This document shows positions 1 to 9,460 of a DNA stretch of 18,737 nucleotides, one piece after another. The stretch is from Pinguiococcus pyrenoidosus. Lineage: Eukaryota > Sar > Pinguiophyceae > Pinguiochrysidales > Pinguiochrysidaceae. The translations under genes were made by a program, and so were the position numbers. Location of the stretch: NCBI GenBank assembly GCA_019677205.1, contig JAAMXY010000468.1:1-18737 (forward strand). The letters run 5' to 3'. The stretch's first letter is position 1. Every line of letters begins with the position of its first letter. The notes under the pieces were generated by a model, which worked only from the letters and a program-made list of their open reading frames with translations, was not told where the DNA came from and made no database searches.

Positions 1-293
1 CGCTTCGTGAGTTTGTGGGAGCGCGATGGCTCCAGGTGTTTTCAAAGTATGCAAGGCGAATGATGGCTAAGCTCTGCGCAGCTCTGGATAGGATGCTGCC
101 CTGGCTTCGTCGAAGGTGCACCAGGAATTGTGCAAAGTCCGCGACGGCCAACATCTTTCCCGACGAGGCCGATGCCGCCGTAGATCGCGTGTTTGAGAAA
201 GCCTTCCAAGATACATCCCCCTTGCCAGCCTCGCCATCATCCACAAGCCTCGCTGGCCGGGCTTACAGCACCATCGCGAGCGTTTTCCGATAG
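1..293 (+). CDS. possible 3'-terminal exon of a gene cut by the left edge
   Basis: An open frame (first full codon at base 3) runs from the left edge to a TAG at 291-293, about 96 codons. The first part is rich in Arg, Cys and Leu. The second part, ending in the residues AYSTIASVFR, has an acidic/Ala-rich stretch (FPDEADAAVDRVFEKAFQ) that reads like real protein. No domain is recognised. If real, it would be the C-terminal end of a plus-strand gene that converges on the Tudor-like gene. An overlapping antisense open frame of similar length (474 to 67) weakens the case, because chance ORFs of this size are common in this G+C-rich DNA. The ATG pair at 60-65 could also be internal methionines. 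Confidence 0.33.
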   Translation, partial: LREFVGARWLQVFSKYARRMMAKLCAALDRMLPWLRRRCTRNCAKSATANIFPDEADAAVDRVFEKAFQDTSPLPASPSSTSLAGRAYSTIASVFR

Positions 294-1083
294 CGCACCC
301 TTCCAGATGTTGTGCCCACCGCAAGATGAACAGCGCTGCTAGAGAAGGTGCTACGACCGCACGGCAATGACCGCAACTAAGCGAAATGCAAGACAAGACA
401 AGATACATCGGGCAGGTGCAGGATGCGACTCGGATCAAGTGACCGCTGAAGGTCAAGGATTGGAGGTGTCTCAACAGGATGGCCGAATTCCGTCAACTTA
501 CAGTAATCCCCATGCCAAAAGAAGCTGAAGACCGAGAAACAGATCTCTTTTCATCAGCAATGCCGCGCGCACACGAAGGACGAGCCGTAGCTCTCTTCCC
601 CCGTTTGCATCGCTGCTCCAGCACCAAGGAACTTGCAAGAGTTGTCAGGCAATCGACAACTGCTTACGATACTCTATTACTCGATATCAGCCGAGCTGAG
701 AACAGGACCCGAAGGCTCTTCTGATACGTCTCAAAACCTTGAAACAGATGTTAACCAGGCTGGAAAAAGACAGACGAAGCCGCTTCCAAACCCCAAAATT
801 GGGACACGATTCCCTATATACACAGTGTACCGGTGAACAAGCACCCTGAACGTACACGGCCCTAGCATATGGCGCTAGCGGCACGCCCCTCTAGTACCGA
901 GAGAGCCTTCTGATTCGCACAAAATGATCTCAAAGGAAAAAAAACAAGCGTCCAGTGCCTCCAAGATAGGTTTGTGCACCCAGTTGTTGGCGCCCACGAC
1001 GACGATGGATGCCGATAACGACGCCGAATGCCCCGATGCCGATGCCGATGCCGATGATGAATGCCAGCCACAAGGATGACCGC
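294..1083. other. gap without a firm gene
   Basis: This 790-base stretch between the left-edge ORF and the Tudor-like gene's stop codon holds only short overlapping ORFs. The best plus-strand candidate (479-724, 81 codons, ATG start, MAEFRQLTVIPMPKEAEDRE...) matches nothing I recognise and has no intron signals around it. The right part carries a short CCGATG repeat. If the flanking calls are correct, this is the shared 3' side of two convergent genes and would hold their 3' UTRs. Confidence 0.5.
1022..1063. repeat. CCGATG hexanucleotide microsatellite
   Basis: The plus strand shows GCCGAATGCC followed by several near-perfect copies of CCGATG, degenerating to GATGATGAATGCC. It lies just downstream of the stop codon of the minus-strand Tudor-like gene, so it is probably in or near that gene's 3' UTR. 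The short ORFs crossing it are read through the repeat and are not taken as genes. Confidence 0.7.
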
Positions 1084-3428
1084 CTACGACGATGATGCAG
1101 CCACATTCAGAGACGCGACTGCTGCGGCCTGCCTCTGCGGGCAGACCGGCTGGCTTGGCATGTTATTTGCCACTGTCGCAGCTTTCGGCATGGCAGGAGC
1201 TTCGTTCAGCCGATGCGCCAACCTCACCGCGGCGACGTTCGTACACTCGGTTGGCATCTTGGCATTCGGCGTGTTGGCCGGAGTCAGGGCGCTGAACCCC
1301 TGATTCGGAGAGGCTCTGCCACTCGTCGGGGCGTCCTTCTCCGCCTTCTTCGCAGCACCACCAGACCCGGCCAGATTGTTCGACGACTTCTTTCTCTGAA
1401 CTGGTTGGTGGATCGCCTGCTGCTGCATGAGCCCGCCTCGTTGCTGCAAAGCAGCCGCTATTATCGCAGCAGCTTTCGCAGCATTCGCCAGAGGGTTCAA
1501 AGATAGCGCGTTCAACGCCTGCATGTTGATGTTGAGGCCGTGGTTCAGCATTGCGGGGTTCTGAGAATACCCGAGGGCTGCCGACTGGTGCGATGAACTT
1601 GCCCCATTCCCCGGGTTCCCCAACTGTGCCATCCCAAGGCCCTTGACGCCAGCGTTCTTCTTCCCGGATGCACCTCCCGCTTGATTGGCCGCCCCGCTCA
1701 GTTTTCTCCGCTTGGCATTCTGGCAAACTCCTGGGCTGCCATGCGCCAAGCTTGTGCCGTTCACAAGATTCACAGCCGCAACCATGTTCGCCTGCTGCGC
1801 CTGGGTCAGCGTCATGGAGTCCACGCCGAGGTCTAGGGCCCCACTCCCATTCGTGTTTGGTGTCCATGGATGCTTCTTCAGCTCCAGGGACCTGGCATTG
1901 ACAGCGCTTGCCGAGGCAGACGCTGCCCCCGCAGCTAAGGCGCTTCCAGCAGCGGAGGGCATGGCAAGACCGCCTTTTCGCATGGGATGTAGCTTCGCTT
2001 TACTGAGGCGTTGCTGGCTTGGACACGGCTTGGGGGCCTGCCCTGGCATCCCAGAGGCGTGCCTCTTCTGGCCGGTCTTTGACTTGGCGGACTTCTGCGA
2101 GAGGCCGTTCTTCTGCATCATGTCAGCGATGCTCTCCCGAAGAGCCTGCCGTTCCTTCTCGAGCGCTCCTTTCAGAGACAAAATCTGCTTCTTCGTGCCG
2201 TGCTTCCGCACGGCATCCAAGAAGCGCAACTCATCGCTCTTGAGAAGCTTCTCCCTCATGGTGCTGCAGCATGCGAGCGCCTTGTCTAGCGGGACTTCTG
2301 CTTCGGAAAGGGTGTGGTTCAGCTCCACATCGTCTGGGCCGCTCGGCTTGGCGTCGGCCTCCGACGAAGGCTGATGGAGACCGCCCGCTGGGTTTGCAGA
2401 CCTCCCAAGTTCCCCAGCGCAGGCTCCGCGAGCTGCCGCTTCACACGGCGGACTGCTTTCGCGCGGGGGGGCCTGCTTCTGCCCTGCCGAAGGCTCCATC
2501 TGCGACTTGTTCTGCCCGAATCCCGCATGCATCGACTCCGAGCGCGCGTCCACAGCAGGAGCCGCGGACTTGGCGAAGGCCGGAGGCCGATCACACGGCC
2601 CGCCCAAATCCGCCTGAGGAGCTACCCTCGCCTCGGGAGCATCCATTTCCATCGGCTCATCTGATCCAGTCAGCGGCTGAGTCTCCTGCGTCGACGAAGC
2701 CGCCTCATCTTGCGCAGCCAAGCAGTCGTTGCTGTTCTTCCGACTGGGACAAGGAGTGGAGCGTGCTGAGTCCTTCTCGTCAGACTCATCCCCCGAACTG
2801 CATCCATCGCTCGTCGTCGTGGCGTCGCTGTCGCCCACATCATTCCCGGAGCCTTCGTCTCCGTCAGCGCCCGCGCCGTTCCCCTGTTTCTCCCTGTTCG
2901 GAGTCGCCACCGACCGAGGGCTCTGTCGCTCCAGGAGGTTCAGGGACGCGCTGGCTCCACTCAGTTCGGGGGTGTCCCGGCCCGTCGCCCGGACCAGGTG
3001 CGGTGCCACTTCTCTTTCCACGACACCATCGTCGTACTTGATGTCGTAGCTGAGCTCGGGGCCATTCACCTGGGCGGCAAGCAAGGAAGCGTTAGGAAGC
3101 GCGTCTTCGTTTCTAGCCATGCACGCATGTTCCATGTGCTGCCACCTTGTGCACTCTCCCCGTCGCCCATCGCGGCCGCTCGCAGTAGCGGGCTTCGACC
3201 CTGTGGAGAAGATTCGGCGTCACCGGGGATCCCGGGAATCCAAGACGGAAAATCCAACGACCTGGGTCTGCCGCACCTTGCGTTCTGCCGCAGCGCGTCT
3301 CGGAAGAAGCCCTCTCCCACCACGGCATCCACGTCGCTCATGGGCCCCAACGCGGGTGCTCTTCGCTTCCGGCTCTTTCCCATCCCGACTTCCTCAGGCC
3401 GTGCATGAGGACCCGCCGACGACGGCAT
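1084..3428 (-). CDS. Tudor-like domain protein with long low-complexity tail (spliced)
   Basis: Three minus-strand exons are proposed: 3428-3277, 3200-3146 and 3069-1084 (730 aa plus TAG). The phases fit (AG|G at the first junction, phase 0 at the second). Joined, residues about 48-96 form a Tudor-type barrel: VEARY, an aromatic W in PRWATGRV, then VNG and the hallmark YDIKYDDG..E. Such domains usually bind methylated Lys or Arg on histones or RNA-binding proteins. The rest is low complexity: acidic/Ser-rich (about 120-170), a predicted helical or coiled segment (about 329-388, ending in KERQALRESIADMMQ), then Ala/Gln/Asn-rich sequence with basic, NLS-like patches (KRRK). A nuclear chromatin or RNA role is an inference. 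The start is uncertain: ATG 3428 is the first in this frame, but an acceptor-like site at 3491 suggests an upstream exon. It is divergent from UTP14. Confidence 0.82.
3070..3145 (-). other. intron 2 of the Tudor-like gene (76 nt)
   Basis: On the minus strand the donor is AAG|GTGGCA at 3145 and the acceptor is GCCGCCCAG|GTGAATGG ending at 3070. A CTAAC branch-point-like motif (CTTCCTAACGC) lies about 20 nt before the acceptor. It is phase 0, and removing it joins the GRVHK and VNGPELSYDI parts of the Tudor domain. Reading through gives an ORF starting at 3135, which lacks the first half of the domain. Confidence 0.85.
3201..3276 (-). other. intron 1 of the Tudor-like gene (76 nt)
   Basis: On the minus strand the donor is CGCAAG|GTGCGG at 3276 and the acceptor is CTTCTCCACAG|GGTCGAAG ending at 3201. 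It is phase 2. Splicing joins ...LRQNA to R-VEARY, which matches the expected entry into a Tudor barrel. It has the same length as the next intron and leaves a 55-nt middle exon. Confidence 0.82.
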
Positions 3429-4910
3429 CGCCGCCGCAGCGGCCTCACGGGCCAAATCAATCCTGGTTCGCCGCGAGTGCGCGGCGCAGTCTGTGGAAAG
3501 GAGACGAGGTTAGTTCCGTGCCATCGCCGCACTCGGCTCCATGCTTCTCGCGTCGGGCACGGGGACGAAGATCTGCCTCTGAATCTGTAGCTCGCTGACG
3601 ACCGCCACTATCCTTCCGACGGCCATCGCAGCCCAATTCTTCCCTCTCGCGCTGCTCCAGAGGCCCTCTGACATGCTTTGGCACCAACCACGTCAAACTT
3701 GGGGGAGCGCAGAGACGCTGCGTGGCGACTTCTGCCCGGCAGGACGCAAAAGATCCTTCGTTTCTCTCCCCCTCGCAGAAGACGCGCCACAAGGTCGAGC
3801 GCGTCTCGGACGGAAGCATCACGGGCGCTGGCACGAACTGGACGAGCTGCAGAAGCGTCGGCGGAGACGCATCTTGCGTGCGCTTCCCTCGCAGCACCCA
3901 CGCGACACAAGCTCTGACCCGAATCCCTTCTTTTCCTCTGTACTCTAGGCCGGAGAGTGGGTGGATCTCCGCGCGCGGCTCGCCGCCGCTCGGCGCACCT
4001 TCTGTCGCCTCCGAAGCGCGCAGATCCGCGAGGCGTGGAGATGAGCCCGAGGAGGCGGCTGCGCGGGGGCGCCCGGACCTGGGCGGAGCGAAACCAAACG
4101 ACGTGCCGCACGCTATCGTTAAGTGGGTGAGGGCCGCTTTGCCTTCGCAACTCTGACCTCGCTTCGGACTTGCTCCTCGCGTGGGTTGAGTCTTCCGAGG
4201 CAAGGTGGGTGGTGGGGGACTGCGGACGGACCGGGCCGGCGTTTCGGTGTTGTACACGCTTTCAAGGGCGCATGACGCTTTGCGCCTTCTCCAGAGGTTC
4301 TTGGATCTCGGAGTTTCTTGTGGAGCTGTGTGAAACGCAGATGAAACGGCAAAAGATCTTGGTACTTTCGCCGCAGGGCCAATTGCGGAGGCCTTTGGCA
4401 GCAGATATTGACGCAATCCTAACGCGAAACGAATGAATCGATCAAAAGGGACATATCACACATGCAGCAAAGATCACCGCAAGGAACCGTTGTCCAATTG
4501 CTGTTGGTCCCTTCCGCGGCCGGTGACGCAACGACCAGGGACTGGACAGACGGACCGACCAACGTCTTCGCAAGGCCAGTACGCACGTTGCCAGGCCAAA
4601 GCTAAAATCTGAAATTCTCCTAAAATTCCAAATCGAAACCCGAAGACCCGAAGTCCCGCGATCGATCGATCCAGATCGCGACGGACATCATCAATATCGC
4701 TAAGGTGCACAAAGGAGAAAGGCGGAGGTCCAGCAATAATGAAAACAACAACACAGCTCCCAAACTCCCAAACAGCGAAGACGAGAAAGCCGTCGCAGAC
4801 TCTTCAGCGATTGTCCGGACTCTCCTGCGCCGTGTCGCGCGCTTGAAGATGCGCGTGCCTCGTCCGATGCGTCGCTGAGTCTCAAGAACTTGTTCCAAGG
4901 TGCTGAACCA
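3429..4910. other. divergent gap between the Tudor-like gene and UTP14
   Basis: About 1.5 kb separates two divergent genes and should hold both promoters and 5' UTRs. On the minus strand a good 3' splice site (GGAACTAACC...CCTTTCCACAG) ends at 3491, so at least one upstream exon of the Tudor-like gene, coding or not, probably lies here. Candidate partners are a donor at 3532 (42-nt intron, from a frame starting at ATG 3626) or at 3560 (70-nt intron, in a different upstream frame). The remaining ORFs here, including a 319-codon minus-strand frame (4416-3457) with a shuffled, Arg/Pro/Ser-rich composition, look like chance frames. Confidence 0.5.
4657..4680. promoter_or_regulatory. inverted repeat upstream of UTP14
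   Basis: CGCGATC (4657-4663) and GATCGCG (4674-4680) are perfect 7-bp arms. Inside them sits a 12-bp palindrome, GATCGATCGATC (4660-4671). The element is about 230 bp upstream of the UTP14 start codon in a divergent intergenic region. A transcription-factor site is possible but unproven, and simple GATC repetition could explain it. Confidence 0.3.
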
Positions 4911-7900
4911 ATGGGGAAAGGCAAGCGAGGCGGAAAAGCGGCAGAGAAGCGGGCAGGACGCCGGTGTCTGTCGGAAGAGGACGTCGGCCCCCGGGAGAGC
5001 GCGAAGGTGAGTGGTTCTTTTCCTGCGTACACCGCAGAATGATCCCTGGCGCCAGCCTCGCCTCTCATCTGTGAGACACAGATCCGCGCGGACGACGACG
5101 AAGAGATCGAGGAAGACGAGGCGTTTGACTCCAATGACGAAGAGCTCTATGGAGATGTACTGGAGCGTCTGCAGGAGCGCAGGAGATCCGCAAAAAATGA
5201 AGAAGACGGCCACCTTGGCGAAGGCGACGTAGACGAGGCTGAGGAAGTCGAGGAATGGGAAGATGAAGTTGAGGAGGACCACGACAAAGTCGAAAACGAA
5301 ACCGAACGCGATACCTATGGCGAGGAGGAGGAGGAGGAGGAGGAGGAAGAAGAAGAAGAAGAAGATAATGATGAAAATGGAGAGCTGGAAGAAGTTCGCG
5401 ATGACCAAGATCATGATGATGAGGAGGAGGAGGAGGAGGATGCTGAGGAGGAGGAGGAGGAGGATGCTGAGGAAGCGAAAGAAGAAGAGGAGGAGCAAGA
5501 GAAAGAGGAAAGGACGACTGTGAACCACCGGGCTCTTCTCGCAGCTGTGGAAGGCCTTGGGACTCTTGCAAAGCTGAAGGAAGCGAAGGCACGGAATGCA
5601 CAGCATTTTGTGTCCCAGCTCGGCGAAGAACGCGAGCTCGCAGCTGGGATCACGGCCAGCGCAGGCGGCCTCAGCGTAGCAGCTCTGCGAGGCGAATCGT
5701 CGGAGAGTGCGCCCCCCGCTTCCGCAAGCGCCGTTGTGCCGAGGGCCGCCAGAGTGCACGAGGAACGCGCAGCTCGGAAGATTGCATACGAGGGGCGGAG
5801 CAAGGACATGGACAAGTGGACGGGGGTGGTGCAGGCGTCTCGACGAGCAGAGCATCTCAACTTCAGCAACAACGCGCGGGTGAACATCACAACGGCTTCC
5901 CTGGTGGAAGCCTTCGTGCCCGTCACAGACTTGGAGAAAAGCGTGAGCGAGCTTCTGCAGAAGGCCGGCGCGCAGAAGGACAGGATCGACGGCATTGGCC
6001 AGAAGGACTTCGCCAGCATGGACGTCGAAGGCCTCGAGGGAGGGGAACTAACGGTGGAGGAAGTCAAAGCTAAGCGCGCCGCCGTCATGAAGATGCGGAA
6101 CCTGCTTTTTTACGAGGAGGCGAAGAGGCGCAGAGCGAACAAGATCAAGAGTAAGGTCTTCCGCCGAATCCAGCGCCGCAAGCGGGAGCGCGAGCGTCGG
6201 GCAGCAGGCGAAGGCGAGAACGACACTGCAAACACGGACGAGCAGCTTGAGGAACGGATCCGAGAGAGGATGTCCCTGAAGCACAGGAGCACGTCGAAGT
6301 GGGCCAAGCGAGTGATGCAGAGGGGCAGCAAAGCGGATTCTGAGGAGAGGTCCGCTGTCTTCGCGCAGCTGCGGCTCGGACAAGAGTTGAGGAAGAAGAT
6401 GGGCCTTCGGCCGGACGACAAGAAGGGGAATGAGTCGGACTCCAGTGGAGAATGGGACCTCAACGTGGGAGACGACGAGGACGATGAGAAGCTAGCGGAG
6501 GAGGCCGTCAAGGCCGCCAAGGGGAAGGCCAAGGAGCTTCTTGAGGAGATTGATGACGAAGAGGACTTCGGCGGGGACGAGCCCAGGAAAGGCTTGTTCG
6601 GGATGGCGTTCATGCAGCGAGCCCGAAAGCGGCAGCGCGAGCAGGCCAGACGCGAAGCAGAAGCGCTGCTGGAGGAGCTAGAAGAAGCCGAAGAGACCGC
6701 GGGCGGGGACACCGAGGAGGGGACTCAAACAGTGACTGTGAATGGATTCCGCAAGCCTTCAGACCTTCAGGAGTCGTGGACGAATGACGATGTGCAAGTG
6801 ACATTTCGCGGCCACACGACGGAACAGAATGGCGGACACGCCGACAGCGGAGACGTGGGAGTCACCGTTGTCATCGACGGCAACGAGCGAAAACCAGCAG
6901 GGACTTCCGAAGGACATGCCGGGCCTTCGGTGCCGCCACCGGACCCCACTCCCGCGTCCGACAGCGAAGAACTCGGGTCATCGGCAACTCAGCAGAACCC
7001 TTGGCTGCGAGGGCCTCAGGCAGGCGCGAGTGCCAAGCAGAAAAAGCTGAAGCAGCAGAAGAAGCAGAAGCAGCAAGATGCAGCAGTCCAGCACAGCTCG
7101 ACCATCGACGAGGGGCTTCGCATCGTGCTCGGCAATGCATCCAAGGCAGATACAGCCAAGCGAAACGGCTCTCGGAAGAAGCGGGGAACGAGCTTACAGA
7201 CGTCAAAGCAGGTGGAGAAAGCAACAAAGAAAGGCGAAGGCGAAGGCGAAGGTGAAGGTGAAGGCGAAGGTGAAGGCGAAGGCGAAGGCGAAGGTGAAGG
7301 CGAAGGCGAAGGCGAAGGCAAGAAGGAAGGCAAAGGCAAAGGAAAGGCCACCGGCCGAAGCGACAAGACCAAGGAGTCGGCCAAGGAGTCGGCCAAGAAG
7401 GTGTCCAACATGTCGAAAGAGGCGATGGTGAAGGAAGCATTCGCCGACCCGGTGATCGATGAAGTCATGGAAGAGCTCGCGGTGGAGAAGATGCAAGAGG
7501 TGGAAGACGAGATATCCGAGGGCAAAAGCCGGAGGCAGAGAAAACGCGCTCGGAAAATGGTGGACGAAGATGATCAGAATGGGTGGGGATCCTGGACCGG
7601 ATTCGGTGTGAAGAAGAGTCGCAAGCAGAAGATGCTTAAACGGCAGCTCCGCCGAGAAAAGGAAGAGAAGCGGGAGCAGCTGCTCAAGCTCCGAAAGGAC
7701 GCGGGAATGGACAAAGTGGTAAGGGCGCAAGCCAGGCAGGGGTGGACATCCGCTGCCAACGGTTCATCATCCTTCCTCGCCTTCTTGCCTCCCTGCAGGT
7801 CATCTCGGAGCGGCGAAACACGGCAGCGGCCACTTCTCTGCAGGTCGGCGAGGTTCCATATCCTTTCACCTCAAGGGAGCAGTATGAGCGGGCAATGGCA

Positions 7901-8077
7901 CTACCGCTCGGGCGTGATTGGAACACTGCGCAGGTTTCAAAGCATCTCTCTCGCGCTCCTATCAAACTACGAGCAGGAACAATCATCAGCCCCGCCAGCA
8001 ACACAAAGGTCAATCGTGCGCGGACAAAGGCCATGAAGAAAGCGAGCAAGCGGCGACGGACGAAGGACCGAACATAG
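4911..8077 (+). CDS. UTP14: UTP14-like U3 snoRNP / SSU processome protein
   Basis: The exons are 4911-5006, 5082-7718 and 7799-8077 (1003 aa, TAG stop). UTP14 is a nucleolar component of the small-subunit processome. In yeast it binds pre-rRNA and activates the helicase Dhr1 for U3 release and 18S maturation. Family signatures seen, in order: EDEAFDSNDEELYG near residue 44; KIKSKVFRR (386-394); ERMSLKHRSTSKWAKR (427-442); an NPWL motif; GWGSWTG (about 866); and, after the last intron, VISERRN and PYPFTSREQYE near the C-terminus. Start ATG 4911 (context ACCATGG) is the first ATG in a frame open from 4743. Residues about 36-178 are extremely acidic with long Glu runs, and 750-777 is a (Gly-Glu)14 tract. 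These expansions explain why it is longer than the yeast protein (about 900 aa). Confidence 0.95.
5007..5081 (+). other. UTP14 intron 1 (75 nt)
   Basis: The donor is GCGAAG|GTGAGTGG and the acceptor is GTGAGACACAG|ATCCGC, phase 0. Splicing joins the basic N-terminus (MGKGKRGGK...) to the acidic IRADDDEEIEEDEAF block that is conserved in UTP14 proteins. Confidence 0.9.
5322..5519 (+). repeat. GAG/GAA trinucleotide tracts coding poly-Glu
   Basis: Two purine-rich tracts, 5322-5361 and about 5421-5510, consist of GAG and GAA codons with occasional GAT and GCT. They lie in frame inside UTP14 exon 2 and encode an acidic stretch of Glu, Asp and a few Ala. The frame stays open through both tracts. 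Acidic N-terminal regions are usual in UTP14, but the uninterrupted codon runs indicate slippage-prone expansion. Confidence 0.9.
7233..7316 (+). repeat. GGCGAA hexanucleotide minisatellite, 14 copies, coding (Gly-Glu)14
   Basis: Fourteen head-to-tail hexamers, GGCGAA with several GGTGAA variants, lie in frame in UTP14 exon 2 at residues 750-777. A Lys-rich segment (KKEGKGKGK) follows. A multiple of six keeps the frame, so copy number can change without disrupting the protein. Confidence 0.95.
7719..7798 (+). other. UTP14 intron 2 (80 nt)
   Basis: The donor is AAAGTG|GTAAGG. The acceptor follows a strong pyrimidine tract, CTTCTTGCCTCCCTGCAG|GTCATC, ending at 7798. It is phase 0. Splicing produces MDKV-VISERRN, which matches the conserved C-terminal block of UTP14. 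Reading through instead runs into a different frame that stops at 8036 and lacks that block. Confidence 0.93.
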
Positions 8078-8254
8078 AGCTCATCCTTGATGAGCTGAAG
8101 CGGCGTCAAGGGCGTAGAGAACAGCGTCGATGCCTGGCATGCCACGGCCGCTGTTGGCAGCGTATCACAATCCAGAATGCGACACCGTGCATCTTGCAAA
8201 GACTGGTACTGCCTTCTTCCGATGCATCTCGACGAAGATGCCCTGTCATTCGTA

Positions 8255-9460
8255 TCATGATGCGTTCTCAACCAAAAGGCGCAGCTGCGTCAAGCATTCG
8301 GCCGTTGCTTCTCCCACATTTGCCCGACCTTTGTCGCCCTTTTTGTACTTGCGGATCGCCTCTTCAAGCAATCTCCTTGGGATGCGTGGTTGAAGACGCT
8401 TCAAGGTTGCTACTTCGGCTTCGCGCTCGCGCGCTCGAAGTTGCGAGGGCTTTGGAACCACATGGCCAAGGATCCGCTGTGCTCTGGGCGACTCCGTAGT
8501 GGCCTTTGGAGGTTGCTCCCTTGCTCGCCGCTTGTCAGCAATCTTCCACCCTCGTATCTGCGAATGGACTAGATAATGCAGCGGCTCCTCCCCTTCGCCG
8601 TCGGCCACCCCAACGCGCTGGACGGCGTACAGACGCTGCTCGGTGGCGAGTCGCTCCGCGGAGTCGACGCCTTTTCGAAGTGTTGGCCCCGTGCTTGCCG
8701 TTCTCCAGAGCTGCTCTCGCTCTCGAGCTGCTCCAGGGCAAGCACGCGAGAATTCCTTCTCCTCATTCGCTCTGCCAGCTGATCGCCAGGACTGGGCGTC
8801 CCCTGCGACGGCGATGGCTTCCGAGCTTTCCAGCGGTAGCCTCAGACTTACAACCCGTGCCTTGATGTTTCTAGTCGACCCAATTGAGCGATTCGCACTC
8901 TGATCCCAGGCGCTCCCATCCACAATGGACGACATGCTGTTGTCGTCGCTTCGAGAATCACTGTGGGCAGTTCCGAGAAGGTGGCGTTCTTCGAAAGCTT
9001 CACCGCCGGACGCAGTAAACGCAGCGTTCCTGCGACCCGAGCACACGTGCTCCGGGACCAGCGATGCCTTCCCGCGCAGAGACGTGCCCAGGCTTTCTGC
9101 TTGGGCGTATTGCGAACCGGCATACATTTTTGTGATGTGGATTGCCTCGTTGAGGTTCCCCTGTGTTGCCGACCTGGATAGCTGCCGTCCTCCTTTCCGC
9201 ACGAAGCCCCCGGTCTTCCTGTTCAGGAAGCGACCCCCAAGGACCAGCCCAAACCCTCGCTGTGCCTCGGAGGAGTGGCCACATGCCTGGCTCCAGGTCA
9301 GCAAACTCGTGGCCTGGGTCGAGCGGAGATCTTCCTGATCGCAGCAGCGTCTGATCGATCGGACATGGACCCTCAGAAACTCTGGCAGCAGCCCATCCTT
9401 GGGAGGTAGCAGCCCAGTATCTGCGTAGCCGCCGCGTCGCTGCTCGCTTGAGGGATGCAT
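8255..9460 (-). CDS. hypothetical protein, 401 aa, no recognised family
   Basis: A single minus-strand frame runs from ATG 9460 to TGA at 8257-8255. No known domain, signal peptide or membrane segment is visible. The N-terminal two thirds is Ser/Gly/Arg-rich and probably disordered. The C-terminal ~80 residues are more ordered-looking and charged, with an Arg/Glu-rich segment (QLRAREREAEVATLKRLQPR) and amphipathic helix-like stretches (RLLEEAIRKYKKGDKGRA, ECLTQLRLLVEN). It ends 178 bases from the UTP14 stop (convergent) and is divergent from the phosphoesterase gene. No plus-strand ORF here approaches its length. Chance frames of over 300 codons do occur in this window, so it could be spurious or only one exon of a longer gene. 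Confidence 0.55.
   Translation of the reverse strand: MHPSSEQRRGGYADTGLLPPKDGLLPEFLRVHVRSIRRCCDQEDLRSTQATSLLTWSQACGHSSEAQRGFGLVLGGRFLNRKTGGFVRKGGRQLSRSATQGNLNEAIHITKMYAGSQYAQAESLGTSLRGKASLVPEHVCSGRRNAAFTASGGEAFEERHLLGTAHSDSRSDDNSMSSIVDGSAWDQSANRSIGSTRNIKARVVSLRLPLESSEAIAVAGDAQSWRSAGRANEEKEFSRACPGAAREREQLWRTASTGPTLRKGVDSAERLATEQRLYAVQRVGVADGEGEEPLHYLVHSQIRGWKIADKRRAREQPPKATTESPRAQRILGHVVPKPSQLRAREREAEVATLKRLQPRIPRRLLEEAIRKYKKGDKGRANVGEATAECLTQLRLLVENAS

Noticed and set aside
1685-2374. plus-strand 229-codon ORF, Cys/Phe/Ser-rich
   Set aside because: It lies opposite the 662-codon last exon of the Tudor-like gene. That exon has a domain at its start and sensible splice sites, while this frame has none.
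3457-4416. 319-codon minus-strand ORF
   Set aside because: Its Arg/Pro/Ser-rich composition, overlapping ORFs in other frames and absence of any domain suggest chance in G+C-rich DNA. Its last part may overlap a real upstream exon of the Tudor-like gene, but the whole frame is not supported.
4620-5855. 411-codon minus-strand ORF with long Leu/Phe/Ile hydrophobic runs
   Set aside because: It is the complement of the GAG/GAA poly-Glu tracts of UTP14. The apparent membrane segments are read from the antisense of that repeat.
7016-7525. minus-strand ORF with a (Ser-Pro)n tract
   Set aside because: It is the antisense reading of the GGCGAA repeat inside UTP14.
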